64,000 nucleotides of DNA from Kribbella aluminosa (GTDB taxonomy: Bacteria; Actinomycetota; Actinomycetes; Propionibacteriales; Kribbellaceae): contig NZ_JAGINT010000002.1 in the NCBI RefSeq assembly GCF_017876295.1, positions 3,472,001 through 3,536,000 of the forward strand. The letters run 5' to 3'. The notes below the pieces were generated by a model, which had not been told where the DNA came from, searched no databases, and saw only the letters and a list, made by a program, of their open reading frames with translations. Both the position numbers and the translations under genes were made by a program. Below, piece after piece: positions 33,868 to 41,358 of this stretch (its first letter is position 1; the number at the start of each line of letters is the position of its first letter).

Positions 33868-35510
33868 CGAAGCGATTTCCTCAGTTCGGGGCACTCCGTA
33901 GGAAGCTCGCTGGACTGAGCAGTGACCAAGGCGCGCAGTCCAGCCAACGCAATACGGCAGGGCCGGCGAAGCCGTGGGATTCGATCCGTGAATCGCATCC
34001 CGATCTAGCCATGCAGTTGGACGATGTGGCGGCTGCGGCAGACTTCGGCGACGTCGACCGTGCTCGCATCGCACACGTGCTGACCAAGTCAGATGGCTCG
34101 CCGGGCGGCCTGCAGAAGCTCGCCGCGGCGCTCGAGCAGGACGGCGGAGCTGCGCTTGTTCATCCGTCCATGCAGCGGGATCTGCCGGGGCAGCGGTTCG
34201 CGCGACACAATCTCCTGGCTGGGCAAGTCCGTCTGGGCCAGGTTGTTCCCGACCATCGCAGCGACTTCGAGCTGAGCGGTGACTTCGGTATCGATCTCGA
34301 CGTTCTCAGGACATCCTTGCTGGTCATCGGCCCGCCCGGATCGGGCAAGACTCGCGGTATCGCCACGCCCGTGGTAGAGCACCTGTCGCTGGCAGCTCTC
34401 GCCGGGAAGGCGAGCATGGTCGTCGTGGACCCGAAAGCGACAGACTTCGCCTACGACGGCTGGTTCGACGTCACTATCGACCCGCTCAACCCGGCCTGTG
34501 GCTTCAGCCTCTTTGGCGGTTCACGTACAGCTGACGTGGCTGCGGACCGCCTGGCTTCCGCGCTCTTGCCTCCCCAAGTCAGCGGTGACAAGGCGTACTT
34601 CATCGACGCATCGAAGAACGCCCTCTATGCGTGCTTGGCCCCGTTCGAAGAGGCCTATGGTCGCTGGCCCACCATACCGGAGCTGCTCGGCTTGCTGCGG
34701 GCGGAGCAGGCCTCGATGGACCGCGTCAAGGAGCGGCTCAAGGGGCCGAACTCCAAGGAGATGAAGGCACTGCTCGACACCCGCAAGGCACAGGCGGCGC
34801 GAACGGCTGATCCGGCGGCGAGCCTTGTGGAGCGTTTTGGTTTGCTGGACCGGCCAGTGCTGCGCAGAGTCTTCGATCACCCTGGACCGACGTTTCAGAT
34901 GCGTGACCTGAATCGGCCTGTGCGGGTGCGGATAGCGCTGCCAGAGGCCGAATACCCGGACGCCTCGCGCATCTTGGCCCGGCTGGTCGTCTCGCAGTTC
35001 GTACAGATCACATCGTCGGCGGAGACTGATCGGGCGATCTTCAAGGCCCTCATCATCGATGAGGCGGGGCGCTTCGTGGATGACTACGTGGCACGTGGTG
35101 TGCAGAAGTTGCGATCGAACAACGCCGGCCTGGTGCTTCTCTCTCAGACCATGTCGGACTTCCCGGAGGAGGTCCGCGCCACCGTCTTCGGGTCGACCGG
35201 GTGTAAGGCTGTGTTCGGGGGTATCGATCCGCAGGACGCGGATGTCTTCTCGAAGTGGTTCGGCGACCAGTACGTCAGCCAGACAACGATCAATCGCAGC
35301 GCTACCTCCGGCATGCAGTCCGGCCAGTTCGGTCGGCCAGGCAGTACGTCCGAGAGCGAGACGACAGGCTTCAGCGTACGGCGGATCGAGCGCGCACGCT
35401 GGACCGTCTCGGACATCATCACCGGTGTACCCGCCGGTCACGCGCTAATCTCATTGGCGCGCTCAAATGGCGTCAGGGTCGGACCTGTACTCGTGAACCT
35501 CCGCGGATAA
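33864..35510 (+). CDS. VirD4/TraG-like type IV coupling ATPase
   Basis: The 548-residue protein has Walker A GPPGSGKT (156-163), VVVDPKATDF (187-195) and Walker B KALIIDEAG (394-402), followed by LLSQTMSDF, the sensor typical of TraG/VirD4 proteins. It lacks the two N-terminal membrane helices usual for VirD4, so it may bind the membrane through partners, as TcpA-less actinobacterial versions do (inference). It would bring the substrate, DNA or protein, to the channel. It starts at ATG 33864, overlapping the M48 stop, and is the last gene before the terminator. Confidence 0.9.
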   Translation: MTKRFPQFGALRRKLAGLSSDQGAQSSQRNTAGPAKPWDSIRESHPDLAMQLDDVAAAADFGDVDRARIAHVLTKSDGSPGGLQKLAAALEQDGGAALVHPSMQRDLPGQRFARHNLLAGQVRLGQVVPDHRSDFELSGDFGIDLDVLRTSLLVIGPPGSGKTRGIATPVVEHLSLAALAGKASMVVVDPKATDFAYDGWFDVTIDPLNPACGFSLFGGSRTADVAADRLASALLPPQVSGDKAYFIDASKNALYACLAPFEEAYGRWPTIPELLGLLRAEQASMDRVKERLKGPNSKEMKALLDTRKAQAARTADPAASLVERFGLLDRPVLRRVFDHPGPTFQMRDLNRPVRVRIALPEAEYPDASRILARLVVSQFVQITSSAETDRAIFKALIIDEAGRFVDDYVARGVQKLRSNNAGLVLLSQTMSDFPEEVRATVFGSTGCKAVFGGIDPQDADVFSKWFGDQYVSQTTINRSATSGMQSGQFGRPGSTSESETTGFSVRRIERARWTVSDIITGVPAGHALISLARSNGVRVGPVLVNLRG

Positions 35511-35513
35511 AGC

Positions 35514-35557
35514 AGACCGCGGCGCACGGAGTCGAGTCCAAAGATGCGCCGCGGTCT
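35514..35557 (+). terminator. Terminator of the secretion operon
   Basis: A perfect 13-bp stem, AGACCGCGGCGCA (35514-35526) / TGCGCCGCGGTCT (35545-35557), with an 18-base loop starts four bases after the VirD4 stop. Confidence 0.85.
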
Positions 35558-35691
35558 CATCGGAATCACCGGCGTTGGTGCGCCTCCGCCGACTTATGAA
35601 GCCTACCTGATGCGCGGCCGACAGCGACTGGCTGCCGCGGTGTGGCCGCTCAAGCCGCTTAGTTGCTAGCCTCTGGAGCAAAGACAGAAGT

Positions 35692-35736
35692 ACCACATGG
35701 TGCCTTCGTTCACTTGTGATCGATTCGCCATGTGGT
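35692..35736. repeat. Inverted repeat upstream of the small membrane gene
   Basis: ACCACATGG (35692-35700) and CCATGTGGT (35728-35736) are perfectly complementary, each arm containing the self-complementary CCATGG-like core. They lie about 50 bp upstream of the small gene at 35787 and may be an operator. Confidence 0.35.
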
Positions 35737-35786
35737 TGTTGGTGCAACCTCTTGGCGATTCGTCACCTTAACCAGGAGTCGAGTCC

Positions 35787-36017
35787 ATGGTTGTCACTAA
35801 CACCCGTCGTAAGCGCACTGCTTTCGAGAAGAAAGTTGAGCGTTGGAATGCCAATCTGGTTGCGTTGACCTCGTTGATGGGGAGTTTGATTGGTCTGCTT
35901 CGGCGGGCTGCTCAGGTTGTTCTGATCGTGGTTGCCGTGGTTGGGGTGTTCTGTCCGGGGCTTTTGCCGCTCGTGGCTGCGGGGTCGGCTCTGCTGATGC
36001 AGATTCGGCGGTCGTAA
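35787..36017 (+). CDS. Small basic single-helix membrane protein
   Basis: The 76-residue protein has a very basic N-terminus (NTRRKRTAFEKKVERW), followed by one long or two short hydrophobic helices (AAQVVLIVVAVVGVF, LLPLVAAGSALLM) and the end QIRRS. An AGGAG lies eight bases before ATG 35787. Codons are richer in T (gtt, ttg, tct) than in most genes here, like the late part of the secretion operon, so it probably belongs to the same acquired block. Function unknown. Confidence 0.6.
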   Translation: MVVTNTRRKRTAFEKKVERWNANLVALTSLMGSLIGLLRRAAQVVLIVVAVVGVFCPGLLPLVAAGSALLMQIRRS

Positions 36018-36027
36018 GCGCGAGGTA

Positions 36028-36058
36028 CAGCAGCCTGACCCTTTGGGTTGGGCTGTTG
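36028..36058 (+). terminator. Probable terminator of the small membrane gene
   Basis: CAGCAGCCTGACCC (36028-36041) and GGGTTGGGCTGTTG (36045-36058) form a 14-bp stem (three non-Watson-Crick positions) with a TTT loop, ten bases after the stop. Confidence 0.6.
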
Positions 36059-36158
36059 TGCGTTAGGGGCCGCTCACCTGATGGCTTCGTGATGGTTCGG
36101 GGCTGTTGGGCGGCGGTGGGCTTGACCCGTTTCGACGGACAGGGTCGATATGAGGTGG

Positions 36159-37058
36159 TCAGGCTACCTGCTCGGCCGTGACCGTGAGGCTGGATTCGTA
36201 CTGTGTAGGGCTGAGATAGCCGAGGGTGGAATGGCGCCGGCGGGTGTTGTACCAGCCCTCGATGTAGTCGAAGAGCGCGCTGCTGGCGGCCTTGCGGGTC
36301 GGCCAAGCACGGCGGTGGATCAGCTCGGTCTTCACGGTGGCGAAGAAGGACTCGGCCACGGCGTTGTCCCAGCACTGACCCTTGCGACCGACCGACAGTG
36401 TCACGCACAGATCCCTTGCCAGGTTGGCGAACTGGGCCGAGGTGTACTGACAGCCCCTATCGGAGTGGAACACCACGTCGGCCGCGGGCCGGCGCCGGTT
36501 GACGGCGTCGGTGAGCGCGTCGGCGACCAGGTCGGTGCGCAGATGGTCAGCGACGGCCCAGCCGACGACCCGGCGGGAGGCGAGGTCGATGACGGTGGCC
36601 AGGTAGAGCCAGCCTTGCCAGGTGTGGATGTAGGTGATGTCACCGCACCAGCGGCGATCCAGCTGACCGGGGTGGTCGGGGTCGATGTCGAAGTCGCGGC
36701 CGATCAGGTCCGGGCGGGTGGCTGCGGCCGGGTCGGCGATGGTGGTCTTCTTCCATCTTCGTGGGGTTCGCCCGTACCGGTCGGCGGCCCGCATCAGCCG
36801 GACGACCCGTTTGCGGGAACACCGCTCGCCTTGGGCCCTCAGCTCGCGGTGCACCCGCGGCGAGCCGTAGGTGTAGCGGGAGTCGTCGTGGATCTCGACG
36901 ATCTTGCCGGTCAGTTCGGCGTCGCGCTGCTCGCGCAACGAGGGGCCGCTGGTGCGGTCGGCGTAGTAGGCGGAACGGGAGACCTGCAGCAACTCACACG
37001 CCCGCTTCACGCTGTGATTGCCCGCCTTCTCCGCCTCGATGAACGGGTAACAGTTCAC
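36159..37058 (-). CDS. IS3-family transposase OrfB (DDE integrase)
   Basis: The 299-residue protein has the N-terminal HTH_21 region (YTYGSPRVHRELRAQG) and an rve integrase core. The catalytic triad is present: Asp in WCGDITYIHTW, Asp in VFHSDRGCQYTS and Glu in WDNAVAESFFATVK. It catalyses copy-out-paste-in transposition with OrfA. It starts at GTG 37058, overlapping the orfA stop by four bases (GTGA), so it may be made by coupling rather than only by the frameshift common in IS3 elements. Confidence 0.93.
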   Translation of the reverse strand: MNCYPFIEAEKAGNHSVKRACELLQVSRSAYYADRTSGPSLREQRDAELTGKIVEIHDDSRYTYGSPRVHRELRAQGERCSRKRVVRLMRAADRYGRTPRRWKKTTIADPAAATRPDLIGRDFDIDPDHPGQLDRRWCGDITYIHTWQGWLYLATVIDLASRRVVGWAVADHLRTDLVADALTDAVNRRRPAADVVFHSDRGCQYTSAQFANLARDLCVTLSVGRKGQCWDNAVAESFFATVKTELIHRRAWPTRKAASSALFDYIEGWYNTRRRHSTLGYLSPTQYESSLTVTAEQVA

Positions 37059-37366
37059 CGGGTCTCCTTCGCGAAGAAAGCCGTGGCCCGCTTGAGGATC
37101 TCGACATCCTCACGCAGCCGGCGAGCCTCCCGCCGTAACTGGTTGAGCTCGTCTCGCTCGCTCGTGGTCATCCCACCGTCACCGGTACCGGCGTCACGCT
37201 CGGCCTGGTTCAGCCACTGCCGGACCGCGGTCTCGGTCAGATCGAAGTCCTTCGCGACCTGACCCACCGACCGGTCGCCGCGCTGGCACAACTCGACGAT
37301 CTCGGCCTTGAACTCAGCAGTGAACGAACGACGAGGCCGCGGCTTCTTCTTGCCCATGGACTCCAT
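37055..37366 (-). CDS. IS3-family transposase OrfA
   Basis: The 103-residue protein has a helix-turn-helix (RRSFTAEFKAEIVELCQRG, then SVGQVAKDFDLTETAVRQWL) and a C-terminal leucine-zipper-like coil (LNQLRREARRLREDVEILK), the standard OrfA layout for binding the terminal repeats. ATG 37366 is chosen because GGAAGG lies nine bases upstream; another ATG at 37348 would remove three residues. The inverted repeat at 37406-37430 lies 40 bp before it. Confidence 0.9.
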   Translation of the reverse strand: MESMGKKKPRPRRSFTAEFKAEIVELCQRGDRSVGQVAKDFDLTETAVRQWLNQAERDAGTGDGGMTTSERDELNQLRREARRLREDVEILKRATAFFAKETR

Positions 37367-37430
37367 GATGAACATCCTTCCGGAGCACAAGCTCCTGATC
37401 TCGGATGTCCGTCAAAACGGGGCAGGCCCA

Positions 37431-37648
37431 CGGTGGTTGGATCCTCCGGTGAGGCGGGCGATGTCGGCGGCGACGTACGGCGTCCGTGTCCGAGCGTTCG
37501 AGGTGGTGACGACGGTGCGGCGGATTGCCTGATTCTTGCCAGGAGCCCGCTGGGCTCGGCGGAGTCGAAGTTCTCCAGTCTGGTCCGGTGTAGAACGAGC
37601 TGCGCCTCCGGGACCGGGCCTCCAGCGCTGGCGAGGACCGGGGCGAGT
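37431..37648 (-). other. Right flank of the IS with possible gene remnant
   Basis: No intact gene. On the minus strand two different frames hold protein-like segments (PEAQLVLHRTRLENFD, then RTVVTTSNARTRTPYVAAD), which together suggest a decayed gene cut by the IS. I cannot name its family. Confidence 0.25.
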
Positions 37649-38215
37649 TCAGTCCACTGCTAGGCCGGCGAGGAAGGTGGTTAGGAGGTGGTGGCCGGGG
37701 GGCCAGGGGCCGAGGTTGGTTTCGGTGTTGATGTGGCCTAGGTGGTCGAGGGGGATGAGCGGTGCCTGCCAGGAGTTGGCGAGGCGGGTGGCGGCGTCGA
37801 TGGTGCAGTACGGGTCGTCGGTGCTCGCTACGAGTACGGCGGGAACGCCGAGCGCGACCGCCGGTAGCGAGGTGAAGGTCGGTAGTCGGTCGACGGGGAA
37901 GGTTGGTGCGAGTGGGTCTGGAGGGGCGACCAGGAACGCTCCGCGGACACGCGCCGACAAGGGCCTCCGCGAGGCGGCGGTATCTGCCGACGTGAGCCAG
38001 TGGGCGAGGGCGTGGCAGCCGAGGCTGTGGGTGATGAAGATGATGTCGCCGGTGGTGTCCTCGGCGGCGCGGGTGATCGCGTTGGACCAGTCGGTGAGGT
38101 CGGGGGCCGACCAGGACGTCGGCTGGATGCGTACGGCGGGTAGCGAGGCCTCCCACACCGACTGCCAGTGGTGTTCGTCCGAGCCGTCGAGGCCGGGGAT
38201 GATGATGAAGGTCAT
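37649..38215 (-). CDS. RBBP9/YdeN-family alpha/beta hydrolase
   Basis: The 188-residue serine hydrolase has the RBBP9 start IIIPGLDGSDEHHWQ, nucleophile Ser64 in ITHSLGCHA, an acidic residue in STDDPYC (133-134) and His161 in LGHIN. Length and motif spacing match the family, which hydrolyses small esters with unknown natural substrates. It is divergent from an Lrp/AsnC regulator with 83 bp between starts, so the regulator may control it. Its 3' end is close to the IS flank. Confidence 0.87.
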   Translation of the reverse strand: MTFIIIPGLDGSDEHHWQSVWEASLPAVRIQPTSWSAPDLTDWSNAITRAAEDTTGDIIFITHSLGCHALAHWLTSADTAASRRPLSARVRGAFLVAPPDPLAPTFPVDRLPTFTSLPAVALGVPAVLVASTDDPYCTIDAATRLANSWQAPLIPLDHLGHINTETNLGPWPPGHHLLTTFLAGLAVD

Positions 38216-38298
38216 GAAGTCTCCAAGGGGTCGAGATGCCTGACATCATGGAGGAAGCCATCGCCGTACGGCGCCGCCAGCTGATGGAATGAAGGTCG

Positions 38299-38754
38299 AT
38301 GGGCGAGGCAACGACTGGGTCATTGGATGCGATCGATCGGGCGATCCTGGGGATCCTACAGACCGACGGCAGGCTGAGTGGTGCCGACATCGGGCGGAAG
38401 GTGGGGCTGTCGCAGCCTGCGGTGTCCGCGCGGATCCAGCGTCTCGAGCGGTCCGGTGTGATCACCGGGTACCGGGCGGTGGTCGATCCGGAGCGGGTCG
38501 GGCTGAACATCCACGCGGTGGTGCGCGTCCGTACGGCGCATGCCCGGATCCGCGAGGCGCTCGAACTGTTCGCGACGTTGCCCGAGGTGGTCGCGACGTA
38601 CCGGCTGACAGGTGAGGACTGCTTCCTGCTCGACGTCCACACTTCAGATGCCGGCCGGCTCGAGCAGGTGGTCGACAGCATCGGGCGGCTGGGTCCGGTG
38701 AGTACCTCTTTGGTGTTACGGGAGTACCCGGCCAAGCCGATCCCTCTCGGCTGA
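38299..38754 (+). CDS. Lrp/AsnC-family transcriptional regulator
   Basis: The 151-residue protein has the AsnC-type HTH (LDAIDRAILGILQTDGRLS, then GLSQPAVSARIQRLERSGVI) and a RAM effector domain (VVRVRTAHARIREALELF, GEDCFLLDVHTSD). Such proteins form octamers and respond to amino acids. The ATG at 38299 is preceded by GAAGG. Likely targets are the divergent RBBP9-like hydrolase and itself. Confidence 0.92.
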   Translation: MGEATTGSLDAIDRAILGILQTDGRLSGADIGRKVGLSQPAVSARIQRLERSGVITGYRAVVDPERVGLNIHAVVRVRTAHARIREALELFATLPEVVATYRLTGEDCFLLDVHTSDAGRLEQVVDSIGRLGPVSTSLVLREYPAKPIPLG

Positions 38755-38842
38755 CAAGGTTTTCCCTTGCCACGGGGGATTCCCGTCACGATCTGCTTCC
38801 CAGTGGCCACTGCGCGGAACTAGGGTTCGACGGATCGTAGTG

Positions 38843-38857
38843 GTTGCGTTACGCAAC
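38843..38857. promoter_or_regulatory. Perfect palindrome before the metalloprotease gene
   Basis: GTTGCGT-T-ACGCAAC is a perfect 15-bp palindrome 22 bp upstream of ATG 38879. It overlaps where a promoter or leader should be, so it is an operator candidate for repression. Confidence 0.5.
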
Positions 38858-38878
38858 GCGGACGTGGGAGGGATAGGT

Positions 38879-40330
38879 ATGGCGAAACGTCGCAAGGTGG
38901 TGCTGGCCGTTACCGCTGGGCTGGCCACCGTCTCGCTTGGGTTGTCGTTCACCAGTGCTGCGGGGGCGGCGCCGACGGCGGATCCTAGCGGGTTGAAGTT
39001 GGTGAAGACCAAGACGTCGTTGCTGGGGAAGCACTACTGGTATCAGCAGACGTTCAAGGGTTTGCCGGTGGTGGGTGGGTACTACGCGAAGCATGTCGGT
39101 AAGGACGGGGCTGTCGAGGTCGCGGACGGTCGGGACGCTGTGCCGGCGGACCTCGATGTCAGCGCGAAGGTGGCGGCGGCGGCAGCTACACAGGCTGCTA
39201 ATGCCTCGGTGACGGCTCGGGCGCGGCGGGTTGCCGGGCCTGAAAAGAGTTTGGTGCGGCAGCCGGAGGCGACCAGTGGGGCCGCTCAGCTTGCGGTGGT
39301 TGGTGGGCCGGACGCGCGGGTGGTTTGGAATGTGACCAGCCGGTCGACGGAGGGGGTGACGCGGTCGCTGGTTGATGCGAAGACGGGGAGTGTTGTCGAG
39401 TCGAAGGTGATCAGCGACAACATCGACGGGCGCGGGTCGGTGTTCGATCCGAATCCGGTGGTGAGTGAGCGGAACGAGAAGCTCACCGACATGAACGACA
39501 AGAATCAGGACGCGCTGTTCCTTGCGCAGAAGAACGTGATCCTGCGCAACCTGGACGGTTCCGGGAAGCTCAACGGGACGTACGTCAACATCAAGGAAGC
39601 CAAGGGCGGCGTCGCGCAGAACAAGAACAACACCTTCGTGTACCAGCGTGCGAACGACAAGTTCGAGCAGGTGATGGTGTATTACCACATCAACCAGACG
39701 CAGGAGTACATCCAGAAGCTCGGGTTCACCGACGTCAACAACGAGTCGCAGGACTTCAGCGTCGACACGTACGCGGGGGACAACTCGTTCTACGACCCGT
39801 CGACGGACATGATCACCACCGGTGAGGGCGGTGTCGACGACGCCGAGGACGCCGAGGTGATCTGGCACGAGTACGGGCACGCGATCCAGGACGACGTGGT
39901 GCCGGGCTTCGGTGAGTCGGAGCAGGCCGGTGCGATCGGTGAGGGCTTCGGCGACTACTGGGCCGTGACGAACTCGGTCCCTGTGAGCAAGGGCTTCAAC
40001 CTGCCGTGCGTGATGGACTGGGACGCGACGTCGTACACGACCGACGAGCCGCACTGCCTGCGTCGTACGGACGGGACCAAGACCGTCGACGACATCGACG
40101 GCGAGGTCCACGACGACGGCGAGATCTGGTCGCGGGCGCTGTGGGACATCCAGCAGTCGCTCGGCCGGACCAAGGCGGACAAACTGATCCTCGAGGCGAC
40201 CTTCTTCTACGACCCGGATACCTCGTTCGCGGGTGCCGCGCAGGACACCGTTCAGGCTGCCCGGCTGCTGTACGGCAAGGCCGCCGCGCAGACGGTGACC
40301 GACGCGTTCAAGGCGCGCAAGATCCTCTGA
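38879..40330 (+). CDS. Secreted thermolysin/fungalysin-like zinc protease
   Basis: The 483-residue precursor has a signal peptide (1-29, cleaved near AGAAPT) and an FTP-like propeptide region (KLVKTKTSLLGKHYWYQQTF, split). The catalytic domain has HExxH in WHEYGHAIQ (His330, Glu331, His334) and the third ligand Glu355 in EGFGDYWA, the spacing of M4/M36 gluzincins. It has no C-terminal binding domain. It is an extracellular endopeptidase. ATG 38879 is preferred because GGGAGG lies seven bases upstream. A perfect palindrome just before it suggests tight control. Confidence 0.87.
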   Translation: MAKRRKVVLAVTAGLATVSLGLSFTSAAGAAPTADPSGLKLVKTKTSLLGKHYWYQQTFKGLPVVGGYYAKHVGKDGAVEVADGRDAVPADLDVSAKVAAAAATQAANASVTARARRVAGPEKSLVRQPEATSGAAQLAVVGGPDARVVWNVTSRSTEGVTRSLVDAKTGSVVESKVISDNIDGRGSVFDPNPVVSERNEKLTDMNDKNQDALFLAQKNVILRNLDGSGKLNGTYVNIKEAKGGVAQNKNNTFVYQRANDKFEQVMVYYHINQTQEYIQKLGFTDVNNESQDFSVDTYAGDNSFYDPSTDMITTGEGGVDDAEDAEVIWHEYGHAIQDDVVPGFGESEQAGAIGEGFGDYWAVTNSVPVSKGFNLPCVMDWDATSYTTDEPHCLRRTDGTKTVDDIDGEVHDDGEIWSRALWDIQQSLGRTKADKLILEATFFYDPDTSFAGAAQDTVQAARLLYGKAAAQTVTDAFKARKIL

Positions 40331-40347
40331 TGCCGACCAGGTCGTGT

Positions 40348-40368
40348 GCCCACACCGCTAGTGTGGGC
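40348..40368 (+). terminator. Hairpin abutting the next start codon
   Basis: GCCCACAC (40348-40355) / GTGTGGGC (40361-40368) is a perfect 8-bp stem with a five-base loop. It ends two bases before ATG 40371. It may terminate the protease transcript or mask the next start. Confidence 0.5.
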
Positions 40369-40370
40369 GC

Positions 40371-41300
40371 ATGACCTGGAGTACGGCGGACATTCCCGAC
40401 CTCACGGGACGGCGGGCGCTGGTGACCGGCGCGACCAGCGGAATCGGGTACGAGACCGCGCTGGAACTGCTCCGGCACGGCGCCGACGTGATAGTTGCCG
40501 CGCGCAACCCGGAGAAGGCGGCGCAGGCAGCGGAGCGGCTGACCCAGCAGGGCGGCCGGGCGCCGACGGTGCTCGAGCTGGACCTGGCCGATCTGGCGAG
40601 TGTGCAGCGCGCCGCGGAGGACGTGCTGACGAAGTACGACCGGCTGGATCTGCTGATCAACAACGCGGGCGTGATGGCGCCGCCGTACCGGCAGACCGTC
40701 GACGGGTTCGAGCTGCAACTGGGGACCAATCATCTCGGTCACTTCGCGTTGACCGGCAGGCTGGTGCCGTTGCTGCTCAAGGGCAGCCGGGTTGTCACGG
40801 TCAGCTCGTTCATGCACAAGAGCGTGCGAGGCATCAGCCAGGACGACCTGCGGCGGCCGGCGGACAGCTACCGGAAGTGGGAGGCGTACAGCCGGTCGAA
40901 GCTCGCGAATCTGCTCTTCATGCTCGAGCTCGACCGTCGCGCCCGGGCGGCCGGTGCCGAGTTGCTGAGCGTCGGAGCGCATCCCGGGTACGCCTCGACG
41001 CACCTGCAGGCCGCAGGGCCGGAGCTCGCCGGCCGTGCGAGGCAGGCGCAGCTGTGGGGCGCCGCGACTCGGATGGTCGCACAGCCTGCTGCTGCCGGTG
41101 CGTGGCCGAGTCTGTACGCCGCGACGTACGCGGACCTGCGTCCGGGATCGTTCGTCGGCCCCGGCTTCTTCGAGTACCGCGGTACGCCGAAGGTCGTGCT
41201 GCCGACGCGTACGGCGCAGGACCCGGAGCTGGCGCAGCGGTTGTGGGCGTGGTCGGTCGAGGCGACCGGCGTGGATCCGGTACTCACCGTGCCGAGGTAG
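40371..41300 (+). CDS. SDR oxidoreductase (retinol-dehydrogenase-like)
   Basis: The 309-residue extended-loop SDR has cofactor motif TGATSGIG, NNAG in LLINNAGVMAPP, Ser in VVTVSSFMHK and the catalytic pair in YSRSKLANLLF, so it is catalytically complete. The sequence resembles bacterial retinol-dehydrogenase-like/WW-domain oxidoreductase-type SDRs. The substrate is unknown. The ATG at 40371 lacks a ribosome site and sits directly after a hairpin, so translation may be leaderless or structure-controlled. Confidence 0.87.
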   Translation: MTWSTADIPDLTGRRALVTGATSGIGYETALELLRHGADVIVAARNPEKAAQAAERLTQQGGRAPTVLELDLADLASVQRAAEDVLTKYDRLDLLINNAGVMAPPYRQTVDGFELQLGTNHLGHFALTGRLVPLLLKGSRVVTVSSFMHKSVRGISQDDLRRPADSYRKWEAYSRSKLANLLFMLELDRRARAAGAELLSVGAHPGYASTHLQAAGPELAGRARQAQLWGAATRMVAQPAAAGAWPSLYAATYADLRPGSFVGPGFFEYRGTPKVVLPTRTAQDPELAQRLWAWSVEATGVDPVLTVPR

Positions 41301-41358
41301 TGACACAGCGGCAGACTTGTGGTTACCCTCCGGTAGTTCCCGATGCCGGAGGTACCTC

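Larger units (their letters stand above)
36117..37430 (-). mobile_element. IS3-family insertion sequence, complete
   Basis: The element is 1314 bp. Its ends are 25-bp imperfect inverted repeats: TGGGCTTGACCCGTTTCGAC... at 36117-36141, and the complement of 37406-37430, which reads TGGGCCTGCCCCGTTTTGAC.... Four positions differ. The flanks carry a 3-bp direct repeat CGG (36114-36116 and 37431-37433), the target duplication size expected for IS3. Inside are overlapping orfA and orfB on the minus strand, both intact, so the copy is probably active or recent. It inserted between the small membrane gene and decayed sequence. Confidence 0.9.
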
